In this document: one piece after another, positions 1 to 12,221 of the stretch | Layout of the letters: the number at the start of each line of letters is the position of its first letter | Numbering within the stretch: position 1 is the stretch's first letter | NCBI GenBank assembly: GCA_032622095.1 | Contig: CP136062.1 | Location: 37,386,918 to 37,450,917, forward strand | Direction: 5' to 3' | DNA length: 64,000 nt | DNA from: Siphonodentalium dalli | Lineage: Eukaryota > Mollusca > Scaphopoda > Gadilida > Siphonodentaliidae | Notes under the pieces: generated by a model | The model's input: only the letters and a program-made list of their open reading frames with translations | Databases searched by the model: none | What the model was told of the DNA's origin: nothing | Position numbers and translations under genes: made by a program

Positions 1-851
1 GGGCCTAAACGCGGGTCAGTACGGTAATTAGATATGTGATTATGTGTGTCATGGGTGACAACTTCTTTGTATAATGGACAGGAGCCGTTCTCAAACTTAC
101 CATGTCAGTGAGCATCACAATCATCGCCGTTCTGCATACTGGGCTTACCCACCCATAATAGTACCTATAATATGTGGTTAACCGGTTAATCACGGTTTTT
201 TGCCGTTCATAACCGGTCACGAAAAACCCATAACCGTCCCAGCTCTAGCTTTCATGGTAAAGGCGAACGTAATTTACGTCATGGCAGGAAAAAATCCAGT
301 TTTTTATATATAATTGCATGAGAACACAGGTATTTATTTATTAAGCCTCCCTCTCTCATCCAGTTTTCCATATATAATTACCTGAGAACACAGGTATTAT
401 TTTTATTACACACAAGTACAGTGTTATTGCTGTTCCATATTACAAATCCTTATGAACAAACGTTCCATATGCATCTCATTGTGGTCAAATGACGTACATA
501 ACATTTAACTGTACCATGAAACCTGAACTATAAAATAAAAGAATCATCACACATGACAAAACAAGCCTTGTATGTTCCTAAATAAACCTTGTAAGCCAAT
601 GTAAGCCAGTATTTTTTAATGCACAGATTCTACGATGGGTGACGTGTAATAAACACAGAACGACACGTGTGTTAATGTGTTTGTTGATACAGCACATGTG
701 CCATCACGGAAGGATACAACTCGAGGCTGCTCCTCTCATTCTATCCTTCCATGCTAGCACTCCTTCCGATCAACAAACCCATTAACACACTCATGCCGTT
801 CTATGTATTAATCGCCTTAGTTAAAAAGATAGTGAATAGAGACAATTTTAA
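1..851. other. Left edge of window, intron 12 of FCSK; no gene seen
   Basis: I looked on the minus strand for the next fucokinase exon and found no stretch matching the family with flanking splice sites. The sequence is AT-rich and non-coding in appearance. The remaining exons, which must encode the GHMP kinase half, are expected to the left of base 1. Confidence 0.5.
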
Positions 852-1058
852 CCCTTTCAGTGCCAAGTCCGATTTTTGTATCAACCCATATTTCCTTGAT
901 CATTTTTCAAATTTATTGATTATAATAATGTTCTAAATTGATGGAAAGAGCTCTTATAGCTCTTTCCATCATTGTATCACATTATTATAATCAATAAATT
1001 TGAAAAATGATCAAGGAAATATGGGTTGATACAAAAATCGGACTTGGCACTGAAAGGG
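852..1058. mobile_element. Palindromic MITE with TTAA target duplications (piggyBac-like)
   Basis: The element is a ~207-bp near-perfect inverted repeat whose ends read CCCTTTCAGTGCCAAGTCC and its complement. TTAA lies on both sides (848-851 and 1059-1062). A TTAA target with CCC-initial termini is typical of piggyBac-type elements. It has no coding capacity. Relatives lie at 17096-18497, 30989-31396, 32236-32280 and 60604-60776. Confidence 0.75.
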
Positions 1059-1062
1059 TTAA

Positions 1063-1535
1063 AGGCCCACTTAATTTTCGAGTCACCAAATAATTTTGTT
1101 ATAGTGACTTGATATACGGTTTTAATAACAAGCTATGCCATAAAATATGATTAAAATAGTATAATTCATCAACATTTTCAACGTCTCAGAAGGTGCCCTT
1201 AGAGTAATAGAAAATAGATGAAATCATAAAATCATTTCCCCAGTTATGACTCCCAGAATGCAACAGAATTCAAACTATATATTCAAACTGTATATCTAAA
1301 TATATAAAGTTATTCCCATTCCATTTAAAATAATAGACTTTCTGCAGAAATTTGAGCATAGACCTGACGTCGGTAACTCAACAAAAACAACATGTTCACA
1401 GTTTATTACATCAAATAAGTTGATAATACAATGCTTTGGAGCTACCTCTTTCAAAAGGGATATAATATGGCATAAATTTTATATTATGTGATCTGGTGAT
1501 TCGAAAATTAATTGGGCCTTTAAAGTAAAACTTAC
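1063..1535. other. Intron 12 sequence next to exon 12
   Basis: This is AT-rich intronic sequence starting at the GTAAGT donor of exon 12 (read on the minus strand from 1535 downward). I see no repeat or gene in it. Confidence 0.5.
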
Positions 1536-1655
1536 ATCTAGTACATCAAATCTGCCGTGAGTGGTGAGGACGGAGGTTGTCTTTCCTAACGTCCGCAGAT
1601 GGATATGGAAGCCTTGTACGACCAAACTGTCTGCAAACTTTATGGGAGACTTCCT
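1536..1655 (-). CDS. FCSK: L-fucokinase, coding exon 12
   Basis: This 120-bp exon encodes 40 codons in phase 0 at both ends, residues about 419-458. The acceptor reads TTATTTTACAG|AGG and the donor GAT|GTAAGT. The translation contains FADSLVVQGFHIHL and TTHGRFDVLD. In order and spacing these align with the vertebrate fucokinase stretch whose core is LRDLVLQGHHTRLHG followed by LVGRLDSWE (remembered, not searched). It is the last exon of the gene inside the window; intron 12 starts at 1535. Confidence 0.85.
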
Positions 1656-1689
1656 CTGTAAAATAATTTAAAGACATCGTATGGACTTG

Positions 1690-2045
1690 GTCGAGAGAGA
1701 TAAAATTATAAGTTGGTACTCAGGTGCTATGCCAACCTGGGGAATGTATCATTCTACTAATATCACCGAAAATTTCAAATGAATCGACCATAACACTCCA
1801 CAGAAAACATCTGAACTACGCTCAATTGTAATTATTTACATCTTAATACGGGACGCAACCATCAGTGATAAACTAACGCAAATGATTTCACCATCTAGAG
1901 TCACTGCATTTAATTAATATATAAGAATGACGGTGTGTTGTCAATTTGGATTAATATTTGTAAAAAAAATAACTGCTTTGAGCAAGATTATTCTCCATAT
2001 CTATTTGATCATCCTACCAGAGTGTTTCACATCACTTTAAAGATA
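1690..2045. repeat. Dispersed repeat, copy 1
   Basis: About 360 bp, clearly similar to 58890-59272 in the same orientation. Shared blocks include ATGATTTCACCATC, GAGTCACTGCAT and GAGTGTTTCACATCACTTTAA. The copies have diverged by point changes and small indels. There is no coding capacity. The class is unknown. Confidence 0.7.
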
Positions 2046-2269
2046 TATTGTGCACTCATTTCATCAAATTGAATTGATACCTAGTACCGAGTAATATGTG
2101 AACTGGAGAAATGTAGAATCTAATCGATTCTGTCGAAAAATTCCAACCATATAAATCATACCGGGAGAGAATTCTTCGTCTAAAAACAAATGGTAATGAT
2201 TCCGCCAACAAGAGGCACTTTACACAGAGAATTCAAATACAGGGATGACAGTGCATACTGCTAATTTAA

Positions 2270-2731
2270 CCCTTTACCCAACAGAACGGCCCTGTGCTAA
2301 TGCATTCTCTTATATATGCGAGTCGACCATACATGTAGGTCGCCTCGCATATATAAGAGAATGCATTGGCTTAACACATATTAAAAATTCTAAAATTGTC
2401 AAAGAATGTAGAAAAATATTATAAAATTATCAAAAAATGTAAGAAACAATTCTAAAATTCTTAAAGAATGTAAGAAAAAATGGTAAAAAGTGTTATAAAA
2501 AGATTTTTTTTAGGCCAATGCATTCTCTTATATATGCGAGGCGACCTATGGTCGACTCGCATATATAAGAGAATGCATTGGCACAGGGCATAACTGTAAC
2601 CATCACAATGTGGTCAATGAACCGGTTCCAATGATATCCATATTTGTATGGTGTTATTGAGACAGACCGAAGATATTTTAGGCTGTTGAAGCTTTATTTG
2701 GACGTTTTTGGCCGGTTTGTTGGGTAAAGGG
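2270..2731. mobile_element. Hairpin-tipped TTAA element
   Basis: The termini CCCTTTACCCAACA are inverted at the far end (TGTTGGGTAAAGGG). TTAA flanks both ends (2266-2269 and 2732-2735). Inside sit two ~70-bp hairpins in opposite orientation, each made of CAATGCATTCTCTTATATAT and its complement around a short GTCGAC/GGTCGCC core, separated by an AT-rich spacer. There is no ORF. Five more copies lie at 24287-24668, 27275-27613, 28068-28780, 30503-30927 and 59823-60209. Confidence 0.75.
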
Positions 2732-3536
2732 TTAACCAGCGAAGAGCAGTGCTTCACTCTAAAATATTACACACTATTCTTGCTATAATATTTTTTTTGT
2801 ACTTAAAATGTGTTTAAAATTGTTACAAGAGTTATTTTTCCGCCAAGGAGAAGCCCTTCAACTGAACTATATGGATTATTATCCTCACCCTTGTGTTATC
2901 AGGAGGGTTAAAATTTATTGTCCGTTTATTTGCCTACTCCGGTCAATCAGCGACTCCGGTCAATCAGCGCTCGGATTAGCCCACGCATGAATGAGTCCCG
3001 TGCAAATCCCGCACTCTTAACAATTCATCTAGCCAGTTTTATTTCTCTCCTTGGACCTATCAGACGTGGTTTTAACTAAAGGAAGTATTTCTCTATTGCG
3101 AGTTTATCAACTCAATATTTATTGTTGATAACAAACTTGCAATTTATCCGTTGCTTACCCGGTCGTTTAATATTTTTAAGTACGCGCAGAAACTCTTCGT
3201 TTCATAGTATGCGCAACGCAATTTATAAAAATTCCGTGTTTTTTATCGACACATTTTATCTCGAAAATTTTGTGATTGGAATCGACAAAATCACGTTGAG
3301 AACTTCGCCATTGATGGCCATTTTGACAATGACTACAGACGCACATCGTTTACTTGTAGCGAACCTATATTGCATTATTGTGCAACATATACGGTGGCAT
3401 GAATCGTCCGATTTCTGAGTCCACGTGGTACAGTATGCGAAGTCTCCTAATTTCGTGCTAACTATATTTCATGACGCCGACTTCTCGCTACGTTCACCTG
3501 GAGGTTGTGAAATATAATATTTATAAATAATATTAC

Positions 3537-3806
3537 TTTTTCCTTAAGGGAAGCCCGAAACTGAACTATATGGATTACGTCTCCGGCCTTGTGTCAATCA
3601 GGAGGGTTAAAATTTTATTGCTGTGCCGACCCACTCACACCCGTGTCCAGATTAGTCTCGCATGAATACACCCGCATTCTATCTATTGTCTAGTCAGTTT
3701 TTTATTTCCGACTTAATCATGAGATTTGCGAGTCGCGGGGTTGGGAATGGCACCACCATGGGAGGGATCTATGATAGTTCAGTTTCGGGCTTCCCTTAAG
3801 GAAAAA
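3537..3806. mobile_element. Short B-type inverted-repeat element, left copy
   Basis: About 270 bp bounded by TTTTTCCTTAAGGGAAGCCC and its complement. The AT-rich flanks continue the inverted symmetry for ~20 bp on each side. It abuts the A-type end at 3831. The partner at 10204-10512 abuts the other A-type end, so two short elements bracket the long one. Confidence 0.6.
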
Positions 3807-4704
3807 GTAATATTATTTATAAATATTATATTTTTCCGCCAAGGAGAAGCCCTCAACTGAACTATATGGATTAGAATGCAAGCCCAGGAGGAGGCACGAG
3901 CAATAAAGTTAATTAATATCCAAATTCGATGGGAATGTACTCTTCCGAAACAGGATTCATGTAAATGTGATTTAGTCATGAATCAGATATGATTATGTTA
4001 CGTGAAAGAGCTCCCAATTCAGATTACGACATTGCTCAACAAATGTGTACCGCCCCCCCCCCCCCCCCTTGTTTTTGGAATAAACATCCCAGGTAGTGCC
4101 ATAGAATTCATGCTAGCGAGACAACCGAGCAAGTATAACTTTGCTGCATCCTATTCTCTTTGTTATCTTCTTCGCTCTCTCGACAGTTCACATTATGAAC
4201 TGATGTCACATGCAGCCATTGTGTATGCCATAAGATATCAGAATGCTTATGATACACCAGGGAGCAAATTAACTGGAATCGCATCGCGATTTGCCACTGA
4301 AATGTGAATACCGGTAATAGCGAGGAATTTTTTATACATGTATGATGTTATAAAAATGCTATCTAATCATGTCAATGTGAGATTATTTGCTAATCAGATA
4401 TCGAAAGTAAATTGCTCCCTGTGATACACAAACCAGATATAAAAATGATATGCTGCAGATATCATAGCGAGGTATGAGGTTTCATTATATCATGCCACAC
4501 ATCTGTACTCCAGCCTCGTATAATGTAGAAAGCAGGGAACGCCATCATGATCCAAGGTATCATTGCATACCAGTATATATGGGATTAGAGAACACCACTG
4601 AGGACTTGATGAACAAGCATAGAAGCATCAGTGATCTATGATGGCGCACATAACGAGTGTCGGGTACATTTCGAAATGATCAAATGTAGCAGAATGATCA
4701 AAAT

Positions 4705-5270
4705 TGCAAAATGACCGGTGAAGGAGTGGCCTGGAGGTATCCCGAAGGTATTACGATTCCAGGAGATTGGACCCCATCGTGTGGAGATGTGGGCCACTGC
4801 ACCGTGGGGAAGAGATAGAAGGCTGGTTGGTGCAGCTCTTGGAGGCACGCAACAAGTCTTCCCCACCCAGATCATTCAGCCTTTCTTTCCTACCGGTGAA
4901 GGAGTGGCCCGGATGTATCCCGAAGGTATTACGATTCCAGGGGATCGACTGGACCCCATCTTGTAATGATGTGGGCCACTGCACCATGGGGAAGAGTCAG
5001 AAGGCCATTTGGCTGGTGCGCTATGTCTATGAGAGCAAGAGCGTCACGTGACAACGAGTCTTCCCCACCCAGAACATTCAGCCTACCGGTGGAGGAGTGG
5101 CCTAGAGGTATCCCGAAGGTGTACGATTCCAGGGGAGTGGCTGGACCCCATCTGTGGAGATGTGGGCCACTGCACCGTGGGGAAGAGGCAGAAGGCTGGA
5201 GCAGCTCTTGGAGGCACGCAACAACTCTTCACTTCCCCACCCAGAACATCCTCCAAAGGCTACAGTGCTG
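4705..5270. repeat. Three direct repeats of ~200 bp inside the A-type element
   Basis: Each copy runs through GAGTGGCC, GGTATCCCGAAGGT, GATTCCAGG, GATGTGGGCCACTGCACC and a CCCCACCCAGA block. Inverted partial copies lie at 8330-8430, 8900-9170 and 9660-9800. The small ORFs that cross them on both strands are by-products of the repeat. Confidence 0.65.
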
Positions 5271-5289
5271 GATCTTTCCTGACTGAGAT

Positions 5290-5560
5290 AAATACTCGCA
5301 AATTGTTGAATTAAATGGAGCAATATAAGATATCAACCTGTATCCTCATCCTGTACAAAATCACTTACCAGCGGAACATCAGAATCCTCGTCCGACAGTG
5401 TGCCTGGTGACCCACTGTCGACCCGCGATTCTTGCTCATCGTCGTCAAACCTGCCGACGCCACGCGATGCAGAGAAGCATGTCAAGATCGACGCCAGCCA
5501 ACAGAATTGGCTGCATCAGGTTGGGATACCAGACTGTGGAAGAGGCCTACTCTGAAATGG
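5290..5560 (-). pseudogene. Relic of an acidic coding segment in the A-type element
   Basis: One minus-strand frame reads FDDDEQESRVDSGSPG and then TLSDEDSDVPLVSDF before decaying. A related plus-strand frame at ~9465-9520 reads GFDDDDQGSRADGG. The acidic, serine-rich composition and its presence in both arms of the element suggest the N-terminal part of a lost transposase-like protein. No catalytic domain is visible and no family can be assigned. Confidence 0.3.
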
Positions 5561-8500
5561 TTCGACGCAAGACAAATGCTCTTGCATTTGGGATAAGTAG
5601 CTATGTCCTGTCCAAGGTCACCCCCTCAAATTCTGGGGCATCATCAAGCTGCGCCCCCAAGGCCAGAGGGAATAAGTTCTGATGAGCCATTTGATCAGAG
5701 GAAGCCCCTTCCATGGAATCCCCCAAATGCAGGTGGTCCTGACCAAACTGGAATAAATGTCGATGACATACCACTATGATCGCATGACGGCGGAGGACGA
5801 TGAGTTCCGAATGCACATAGGCAAGAACTAGGCGGTTTCCTTTAGGAAAGTGCGCTTACAGCGGACGTGAAGATACGAATGCCTTCATTTTCGTCATGAT
5901 TGTATCGAATCGTTTTGTCACATAATCAGTGGATATGTGACAATAGACGAAGAGCCATGTCTTGGCCGGTTTCGGAAATATATTGGCAGTAGATGTGCGC
6001 AATATAAACGCTGCGCATGTAAGCTCGCTTTAGACATGTAACAATATAAATGCAGTCCTTTCTGATATTCTGCACAATATAAATGTGTTGCATGTAACTG
6101 CGCATCATACACGAGTGAAAGCTATTTGGCAGAATATCGTTTTGATATATGTGGAAATAGAAGTTAGTGAGCCAAGTGATGGTCTCTACTGGAAAGACTA
6201 TTGGCAGTGAATCTGGAGCACGTGACAATATGTATTCTTTCTATTTCGCTGTTTGCCGTTATCATTCACTGATGAAACTGCAAAGCATGTCAGTATTGGG
6301 ATGAAAACTGTTCACCATATGTAAGCATACTAGTAGTCAGTTCTGACAGCATACATGAGGCCCTGATACCATATGACTGTCATGTACAATGTATGGAACT
6401 ATTACGGCGTGCAATACATTATTGCAAGCTCGCCCATGCCGAGGCATATTAGATAGAGCCTACGGTAAGATGGCTTAGTGTCAGGCTACAAAGTTTTCAC
6501 TTCATTGCAGTTGGTGAACAATAGTTCGTAGGAACCCAAACTGCACATACATGGATGTAAAGAATGCAACACAATATTTAGAACGTCAGACAACACATCA
6601 ATTTGAAGTGTGGTTATATATGTGATAACGAATACCATCCCCCTGTTACGGAGTGTTAGTAACTATTGTACTGATGATACAATGAGTTATATGATATTTA
6701 ATCGTGATAGACAAGGCAGAATTTTCTAAATACCTTGAAGTCGATGTAATGTGTTATTACATTTGCCATGTGGCTAACAAGACCACGCGCTCATACATAC
6801 TGGCGGGCGTAGATTCGCAGGTATTGATCGTTAAAACAATGTTACAGATCTGTGCAACTTTCTGCGAATTAACAGAGCAGTGCCATGTATGATTTGGCAG
6901 TATACATTAGGATACAAAGCAACGGAACTTACGAAATAACCGAAGCGAGTCGACGGAAACTTATGTAAAGTGAAACACGTGTAGCACGAAATTAGGAGAT
7001 ATCGCATACCGTACTACATTGCGTCCTCAATTGTAAGTCATGATAGTCATCACGCCGTATGTGTGGCACAATATGCACTATGTGGTTTTGCCACAAGTAA
7101 GCTATGTGCTTCTTTAGTCATTGTCAAGATGGCCATCTTAATGCCAATTGTTGGAAGATAAAGCCGTCTTGAGGAAAACAGAAAACACGGAAACAAATTA
7201 CGGATACAGTGAAACGAAAAAAGTTCCCGTTTCGGATGTGAGAAATATTAATTAACTATCGGGTACAATAAATTGCAAGTTCGTAATATCAACAATAAAT
7301 ATTGAGTCGATAAACTCGCAACACAGAAAGATACAACCTTGAGAAAATAGAAACGATCCTGTCCTGGCGAGGAGGAATAAAAACTGACTAGACAATAGAT
7401 AGAATGCGGGTGTATTCATGCGAGACTAATCTGGACACGGGTGTGAGTGGGTCGGCACAGCAATAAAATTTTAACCCTCCTGATTGACACAAGGCCGGAG
7501 ACGTAATCCATATAGTTCAGTTGAGGGCTTCTCCTTGGCGGAAAAATCTAGGTCGCGTCAAAGTTGTATGTGGCTCTCGTGATACTGAATATAACAGTTT
7601 GTGTAACCTATGGGTACCTAAGCACAACCAGACAACCGACAAATACGTTACGGCTTACGATTTATTTCGCATTCGGCAGGCCTGCCAGTGCCAATTTCAA
7701 AAGAGTCCAAAACATGGCTCTTCTCCTTCTATTACTACATATCCATATGATTATCTGGTAAATAGAAAACCTAAATGAATAACACAAATGAAAGCATTTG
7801 TATCATCACACATATAAAGCGCCGTTCCGCAAGAAGCCTTTATATTGTGCATGACCACTGCCCAGTACCAGTGACTGGCGGGGTGCTACCATCGTTGATT
7901 TGGAAAACAAATCTTCAAGGGCGAATGCCACAGCTCCTGAGCCTTAGGGTGGGGAAGACTCATCATGTGCCACTAACAGCGCACCAGCCAACCAGACTTC
8001 AGTTCTTCCCTGATGTAAACGCAGCTCGAGCTCTCATTTGCTCTCGCAATTCAGAAGACGGATGTACTTGCGCCTGTATAATCATCAGTTGTGTTTTTCT
8101 CAAATTCAATGTCATTGTGGGATAGACCTCAAAACATGCATGTTCCATGGCACTTTCACATTCCCATAATTTAACTGCGATGGGAACGGTTTTATATATA
8201 TCTTCCAATAGTTTAATATTGAATCAATGATTACTATGACCATGCACATTTTGTCAAGAGGGAACAGTGCACAGTTTAATATTCGTGAATTAGAAAATTA
8301 CAATTGCATACGGCTGCGTGAACAATTGCTCCTGTCTCCTGGGAAGGACTGAGACTTCTGACTCTTCCCCACGGTCCGTGGCCCACTCCATTACGAGAGT
8401 GGGTCTTGTCCCCCTGGAATCATACTCCCTCGGGATATTCCAGGCCTGCTCCACCATCTGCGGACTTTCCGTAAGTGTATAAAACGTTCTCCTCACCGTA

Positions 8501-10203
8501 AGCAAGGACACCGCTATGTTCTTGCACAGGAGAAATCGGATCTCATCGTCCTCTTCGCCGAGAAAAGACAGTATCTTACCTGCAGTTTAATTTCTAGCAG
8601 GTAAGATCACGTGGCCATAGTAAATAACGGAATTTACCTTATTAACCTTGTTTTGCAATAACTAACAAATGTTTTGTATATTATGCTTGCTAATAACTAA
8701 CAGAATGTCTTGTCTTGCTTATAGTCGAACGAGATTCGACTTTGATGGCCGTACGGGTTGCTCATGAATATACGCGATATTGTTATAGTTGGTTGAGGGC
8801 CCATTGGTCCATGGTTTTACATTTCGAGCAAACGTAGCAGTCTTAACTCGGGCAGGAACCATTCGGTCCCCCCTGGTCATGCTGCAAGCCCCGTCTTCTG
8901 CAGACCGTGGGAGGCAGGGTACCGTCCTCCGGAGATTCGGGCAACCAATCCTCCAGGACACAAGCACCCGCGCCTTTGGCGACTGTTCTGGGTGGGGAAG
9001 CCTCGTTGTCCCGTGCCGCACAAAGCGCACCAGCCAACTGGCCTTCTGATGCTTCCTCACGGCGCCGTGGCCCACTCCATTACGAGGGTCGGTCTTGTCC
9101 CCCTGGAAATGTCATCCCAAGTGATACGTCCAGGCCTGCTCCTCTGCCGTCAGGGGATCCTAGTGGTATGTCATCGACGTTTATGTCAGCGTGTCAGGAC
9201 CACCTGCATTTGGGAGATTCGGTGGGGGGGGCTTTCCCTGGTCAAATGGATCCTTTCAATTTCCCTTTTTTTCCGCCATTTTGGCCTTGGGGTGGGAAAT
9301 AACACCTTAAAATCTAACTGCGAGCGCAATTGTTCCTCGTTCGAGCCATTCCCAGTGTGGGCTTCCCTCTAGTACCTTACCTCAACCTGATGCAGGCTGT
9401 TCTGTTGCTGGCGTCGATCCTGACATGCTTTCTAGTTTCTATAATTCTCCTGGCGTCTGATGGCTTTGACGACGATGATCAAGGATCTCGGGCCGACGGT
9501 GGTTCCCACTGTCGGTCAAGGATTCTGTCGTTCCTAGGGAACTCGCTTTGCGTACGGAAACGACACGGGTCGATCTCTTGTAAAAACTTCATCACAGGAT
9601 ATGTGTCAAATCTTGTTACAATGCATTACACAAACTTTGCACAACTGTACCAGTCCTCGGGCTGTACCAGTTCGCGCCCCCTGGTCCTGCATCAGCAGAC
9701 CGTGGCAGGCAGAGTGCCGTTCTCTGAGATTCGGGCAACCAATCCTCCGGGACAATAGCACCCGAGCCTTTGGAGGCTGTTCTGTGTGAGGAAGACTCGC
9801 TGTCGCGTACCGTCAATAGCGCTTTCTATTTGGGAAGATATAAATAGTAAATACCGCCATCACTCTCATCGCAGGACACGAGAAAAAAGCAGCAGAAGAA
9901 GAAGTCTCTACTGCTCGGTTTCTACTAGTAGCTGGCACGTATGGTATGGCACTGCCTGGGATGTTTATTCCAAAAGACAAGGGGGGTGGTACAAGCTTGA
10001 GCAATGCTGGAATCTGAATTTATGAGCTCTTTCACATAACATATCAAAGCTGATTCATGACTAAATCACATTTACATGAAATCTGTTTGGAAGAGTACAA
10101 TCCCGTCAAACTGGAATATTAAATTTATTGCATTCTAATCCATATAGTTCAGTTGAAGGGCTTCTCCTTGGCGGAAAAATATAATTTTTAAAATTAAAAT
10201 TAG

Positions 10204-10512
10204 TTTTTCCTCAAGGGAAGCCCGAAACTGAACTATCATAGATCCCTCCCATGGCGGTGCCATTCCCAACCCCCGCGACTCGCAAATCTTATTATTAAAA
10301 GTCGGAAATAAAACTGGCTAGATGAATTGTTAAGAGTGCGGGATTTGCACGGGACTCATTCATGCGTGGGCTAATCCGAGCGCTGATTGACCGGAGTCGC
10401 TGATTGACCGGAGTAGGCAAATAAACAGACAATAAATTTTAACCCTCCTGATAACACAAGGCCGAGGATAATAATCCATATAGTTCAGTTTCGGGCTTCC
10501 CTTGAGGAAAAA
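10204..10512. mobile_element. Short B-type inverted-repeat element, right copy
   Basis: About 309 bp with ends TTTTTCCTCAAGGGAAGCCC and its complement. Like the left copy it carries the CCCTCCCATGG block and an AT-rich symmetrical flank. Its interior also matches the complement of 2835-3060. Confidence 0.6.
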
Positions 10513-10579
10513 CTAATTTTAATTTTAAACATTATATATCTGAGATTTTATGTTCTTCACTAAAAAAATTACATGGGGG

Positions 10580-10695
10580 TGTAAATGAAAGTGTCAATGA
10601 CAATGAGGCTCAACTTGAAGAGGGGATAATATCATACATTACAGTCAATGGAGAGATTAGAAATGTGGAAAGTTTAACTGCCTAAGCAATAAATT
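10580..10695. repeat. Fragment like the left flank of the 51-58 kb element
   Basis: The blocks ATGAAAGTGTCAATGACA, GCTCAACTTG, ATTACAGTCAATGGAG and AATGTGGAAAGTT occur in the same order at 51205-51300, just before the 164-bp array. This copy has no array after it. The surrounding ~270 bp hold nothing else I can name. Confidence 0.6.
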
Positions 10696-10788
10696 AAACC
10701 TACAGTTAGCCAACACAGGAACGGAATGGTTTTTTGGCGTGTGCCCCAGAGATACAAAATTTAATAAACAAGCCTTGAAATAGCGTGA

Positions 10789-10993
10789 CTGTCATTTGCA
10801 GAATGAGGTCCCCAGAGGGTGAACTTAGTGATGCTACCCCGCATAGCGGGCTAGCATCACCATGGACCTCATTCTGCTTACACCTCAGCAGAATGAGGTT
10901 CCCAGAGGGTGAATTTGGTGATGCTAGCCCACTATGCGGGGGTAGCATCACTAAACTCACCCTCTGGGGACCTCATTCTGCAAATGACAGGCA
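10789..10993. mobile_element. Palindromic MITE, GCAGAATGAGGTCCCC family
   Basis: The ends GCAGAATGAGGTCCCCAGAG and its complement enclose repeated GATGCTA and CGCATAGCGG blocks. The structure is a doubled palindrome, with an inner end pair near 10880-10892. Relatives lie at 14263-14346, 29150-29250, 30303-30398 and 61778-61828. Confidence 0.7.
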
Positions 10994-11017
10994 CACTATT
11001 TCAAGGCTTGTTAATAA

Positions 11018-11580
11018 AAGGTCGCTGACCAAAATGTCCCCCGGCAAAGATGGCAGCTTTGAAGGATTTATGGGTTTATGATCCCTATACTACAAGCTGT
11101 AGGATGAATATATTACACCAATATTCTACGAAGTGCATATTCACTAAATATGTTGCATGTCTTCAATGTGTCGAGAAAGGGTCTAACTCTAAAATACAAA
11201 CAATTAAACAAATGGCAATAACTCCGCCAAAAAATGCAAATAACTCCACAAAAATGACTCCGACTGAACTCAAAATCGCAGGTGCGCAGGTTCCCATGCT
11301 GTTTGACAGCTGTGCCAAGTTTTTAAAAAATTGAATGGAAAAAAAGTTCGGACAAAAGATGCGTCCACAGATGTACGATTCTATGTCGAAAAGGACAATA
11401 ACTCTGCCAAAAAGAGTCGACCGAACTCAAATTGCAGGTGCGCAGGTTCCCATGCTGGTTGATATAGGTGCCAAGTTTAAAAAACATTGACCAGAAAATG
11501 ATAGAATACAGACTCGGACAAAGTTCCGAACGGACGGACCCACACATGGACGAGGGTCATTACCATAGTCCTACGATGGA
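11018..11580. repeat. Composite of dispersed non-coding repeats
   Basis: The AAAGGTCGCTGACCAAAATG block at the start recurs at ~58468 and ~59690, followed each time by GAAGGATTTATGGGTTT. Downstream blocks such as AAATCGCAGGTG and CAGGTTCCCATG recur within this segment and at 48840-48955. From 11580 to 12002 I see only AT-rich intron. Confidence 0.6.
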
Positions 11581-12002
11581 ATGTCGGTTGACAATTAAAA
11601 ACAGCGTGCTCGTATCATTTTAAAACAGAAAATTGACTTTGCATTGCCTGATCTTGTGTTTGAACACATTTTATTTGAACCCACTTTACATAATACATTG
11701 TATACATTGACAATTGGACATAATACTATTTATATATAGAATTATGTAGGACTCAAAGTTAGCTTATTGTTAGAATGTAGAACATAAAATGGGGGAGGGG
11801 GGGTTGAGATTGAAGGTGAGGTATAAAGTGAGTGGACAGATATCAAGGAGGGGATGTAGGTCCTATGGCGAGCTGAGCTGAGTCTTTTGATAGCAATATG
11901 GACAAATACATGAAGATATAGGCTTATTTGGATTTTGAAGATTTTCCGTCAATGGATCTGTGGACGATATTCTGCCGACCTTGAATCTCTATAATACTCC
12001 AC

Positions 12003-12158
12003 CTGTGAACAATCCTCTGTAAGACCTATGAACAGTGAGTCCTTTCCAATCGTCATCGCTCCAGTTAGGCGGCTGTTGCATATCGCTGTTTTGTCACCAA
12101 TAGAAGCGGTGCCTATCAGTAAACTGTTAATGACCGCAGAACTCTCTGGTAGCTCACA
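12003..12158 (-). CDS. FCSK: L-fucokinase, coding exon 11
   Basis: 156 bp, 52 codons, phase 0 at both ends, residues about 367-418. The acceptor is TTTCTGTTTCTAG|TGT and the donor CAG|GTGGAG. The translation includes INSLLIGTASIGDKT and MTIGKDSLFIGL. The periodic I-G/L-x-G-x pattern is that of the left-handed beta-helix-like part of the fucokinase N-terminal region. It joins exon 12 without a gap relative to the vertebrate protein, across a 10.3-kb intron. Confidence 0.85.
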
Positions 12159-12221
12159 CTAGAAACAGAAAACAAGTCTCAGTTATCCCTTTCATGACGG
12201 GAGCTGCGCTGGCACAACATT

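Larger units (their letters stand above)
3831..10179. mobile_element. A-type element with arms over 1 kb in inverted orientation
   Basis: The ends are TTTTTCCGCCAAGGAGAAGC and its complement. Corresponding blocks appear in reverse order near the two ends. The poly-C stretch with GGAATAAACATCCCAGG at ~4050-4095 matches the complement at ~9955-9990. The block near 5690-5770 matches the complement of ~9150-9240. It also holds ~200-bp direct repeats at 4705-5270 and inverted versions at 8330-8430, 8900-9170 and 9660-9800. There is no intact ORF. Confidence 0.5.
2835..10512. mobile_element. Nested complex of long-inverted-repeat DNA elements
   Basis: Several related inverted termini sit inside one another. 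The A-type terminus is TTTTTCCGCCAAGGAGAAGC and the B-type terminus is TTTTTCC(T/C)(T/C)AAGGGAAGCCC. Both are followed by a shared AACTGAACTATATGG block. A-type ends face right at 2835 and 3831 and left at ~7546 and 10179. The 2835-3475 stretch is inverted relative to 6960-7546 and, for its first ~220 bp, to 10285-10512. Open frames are short and broken, so this is probably a dead, self-inserted DNA transposon family of unknown class. It fills most of intron 11. Confidence 0.6.

Noticed and set aside
1-1535. Further FCSK exons encoding the GHMP kinase domain
   Set aside because: Searched by eye on the minus strand; no family motif with flanking AG and GT was found, so they are presumed outside the window.
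5290-9540. Functional transposase gene in the long-inverted-repeat complex
   Set aside because: Only short acidic coding fragments remain, all interrupted, and no catalytic domain is visible.
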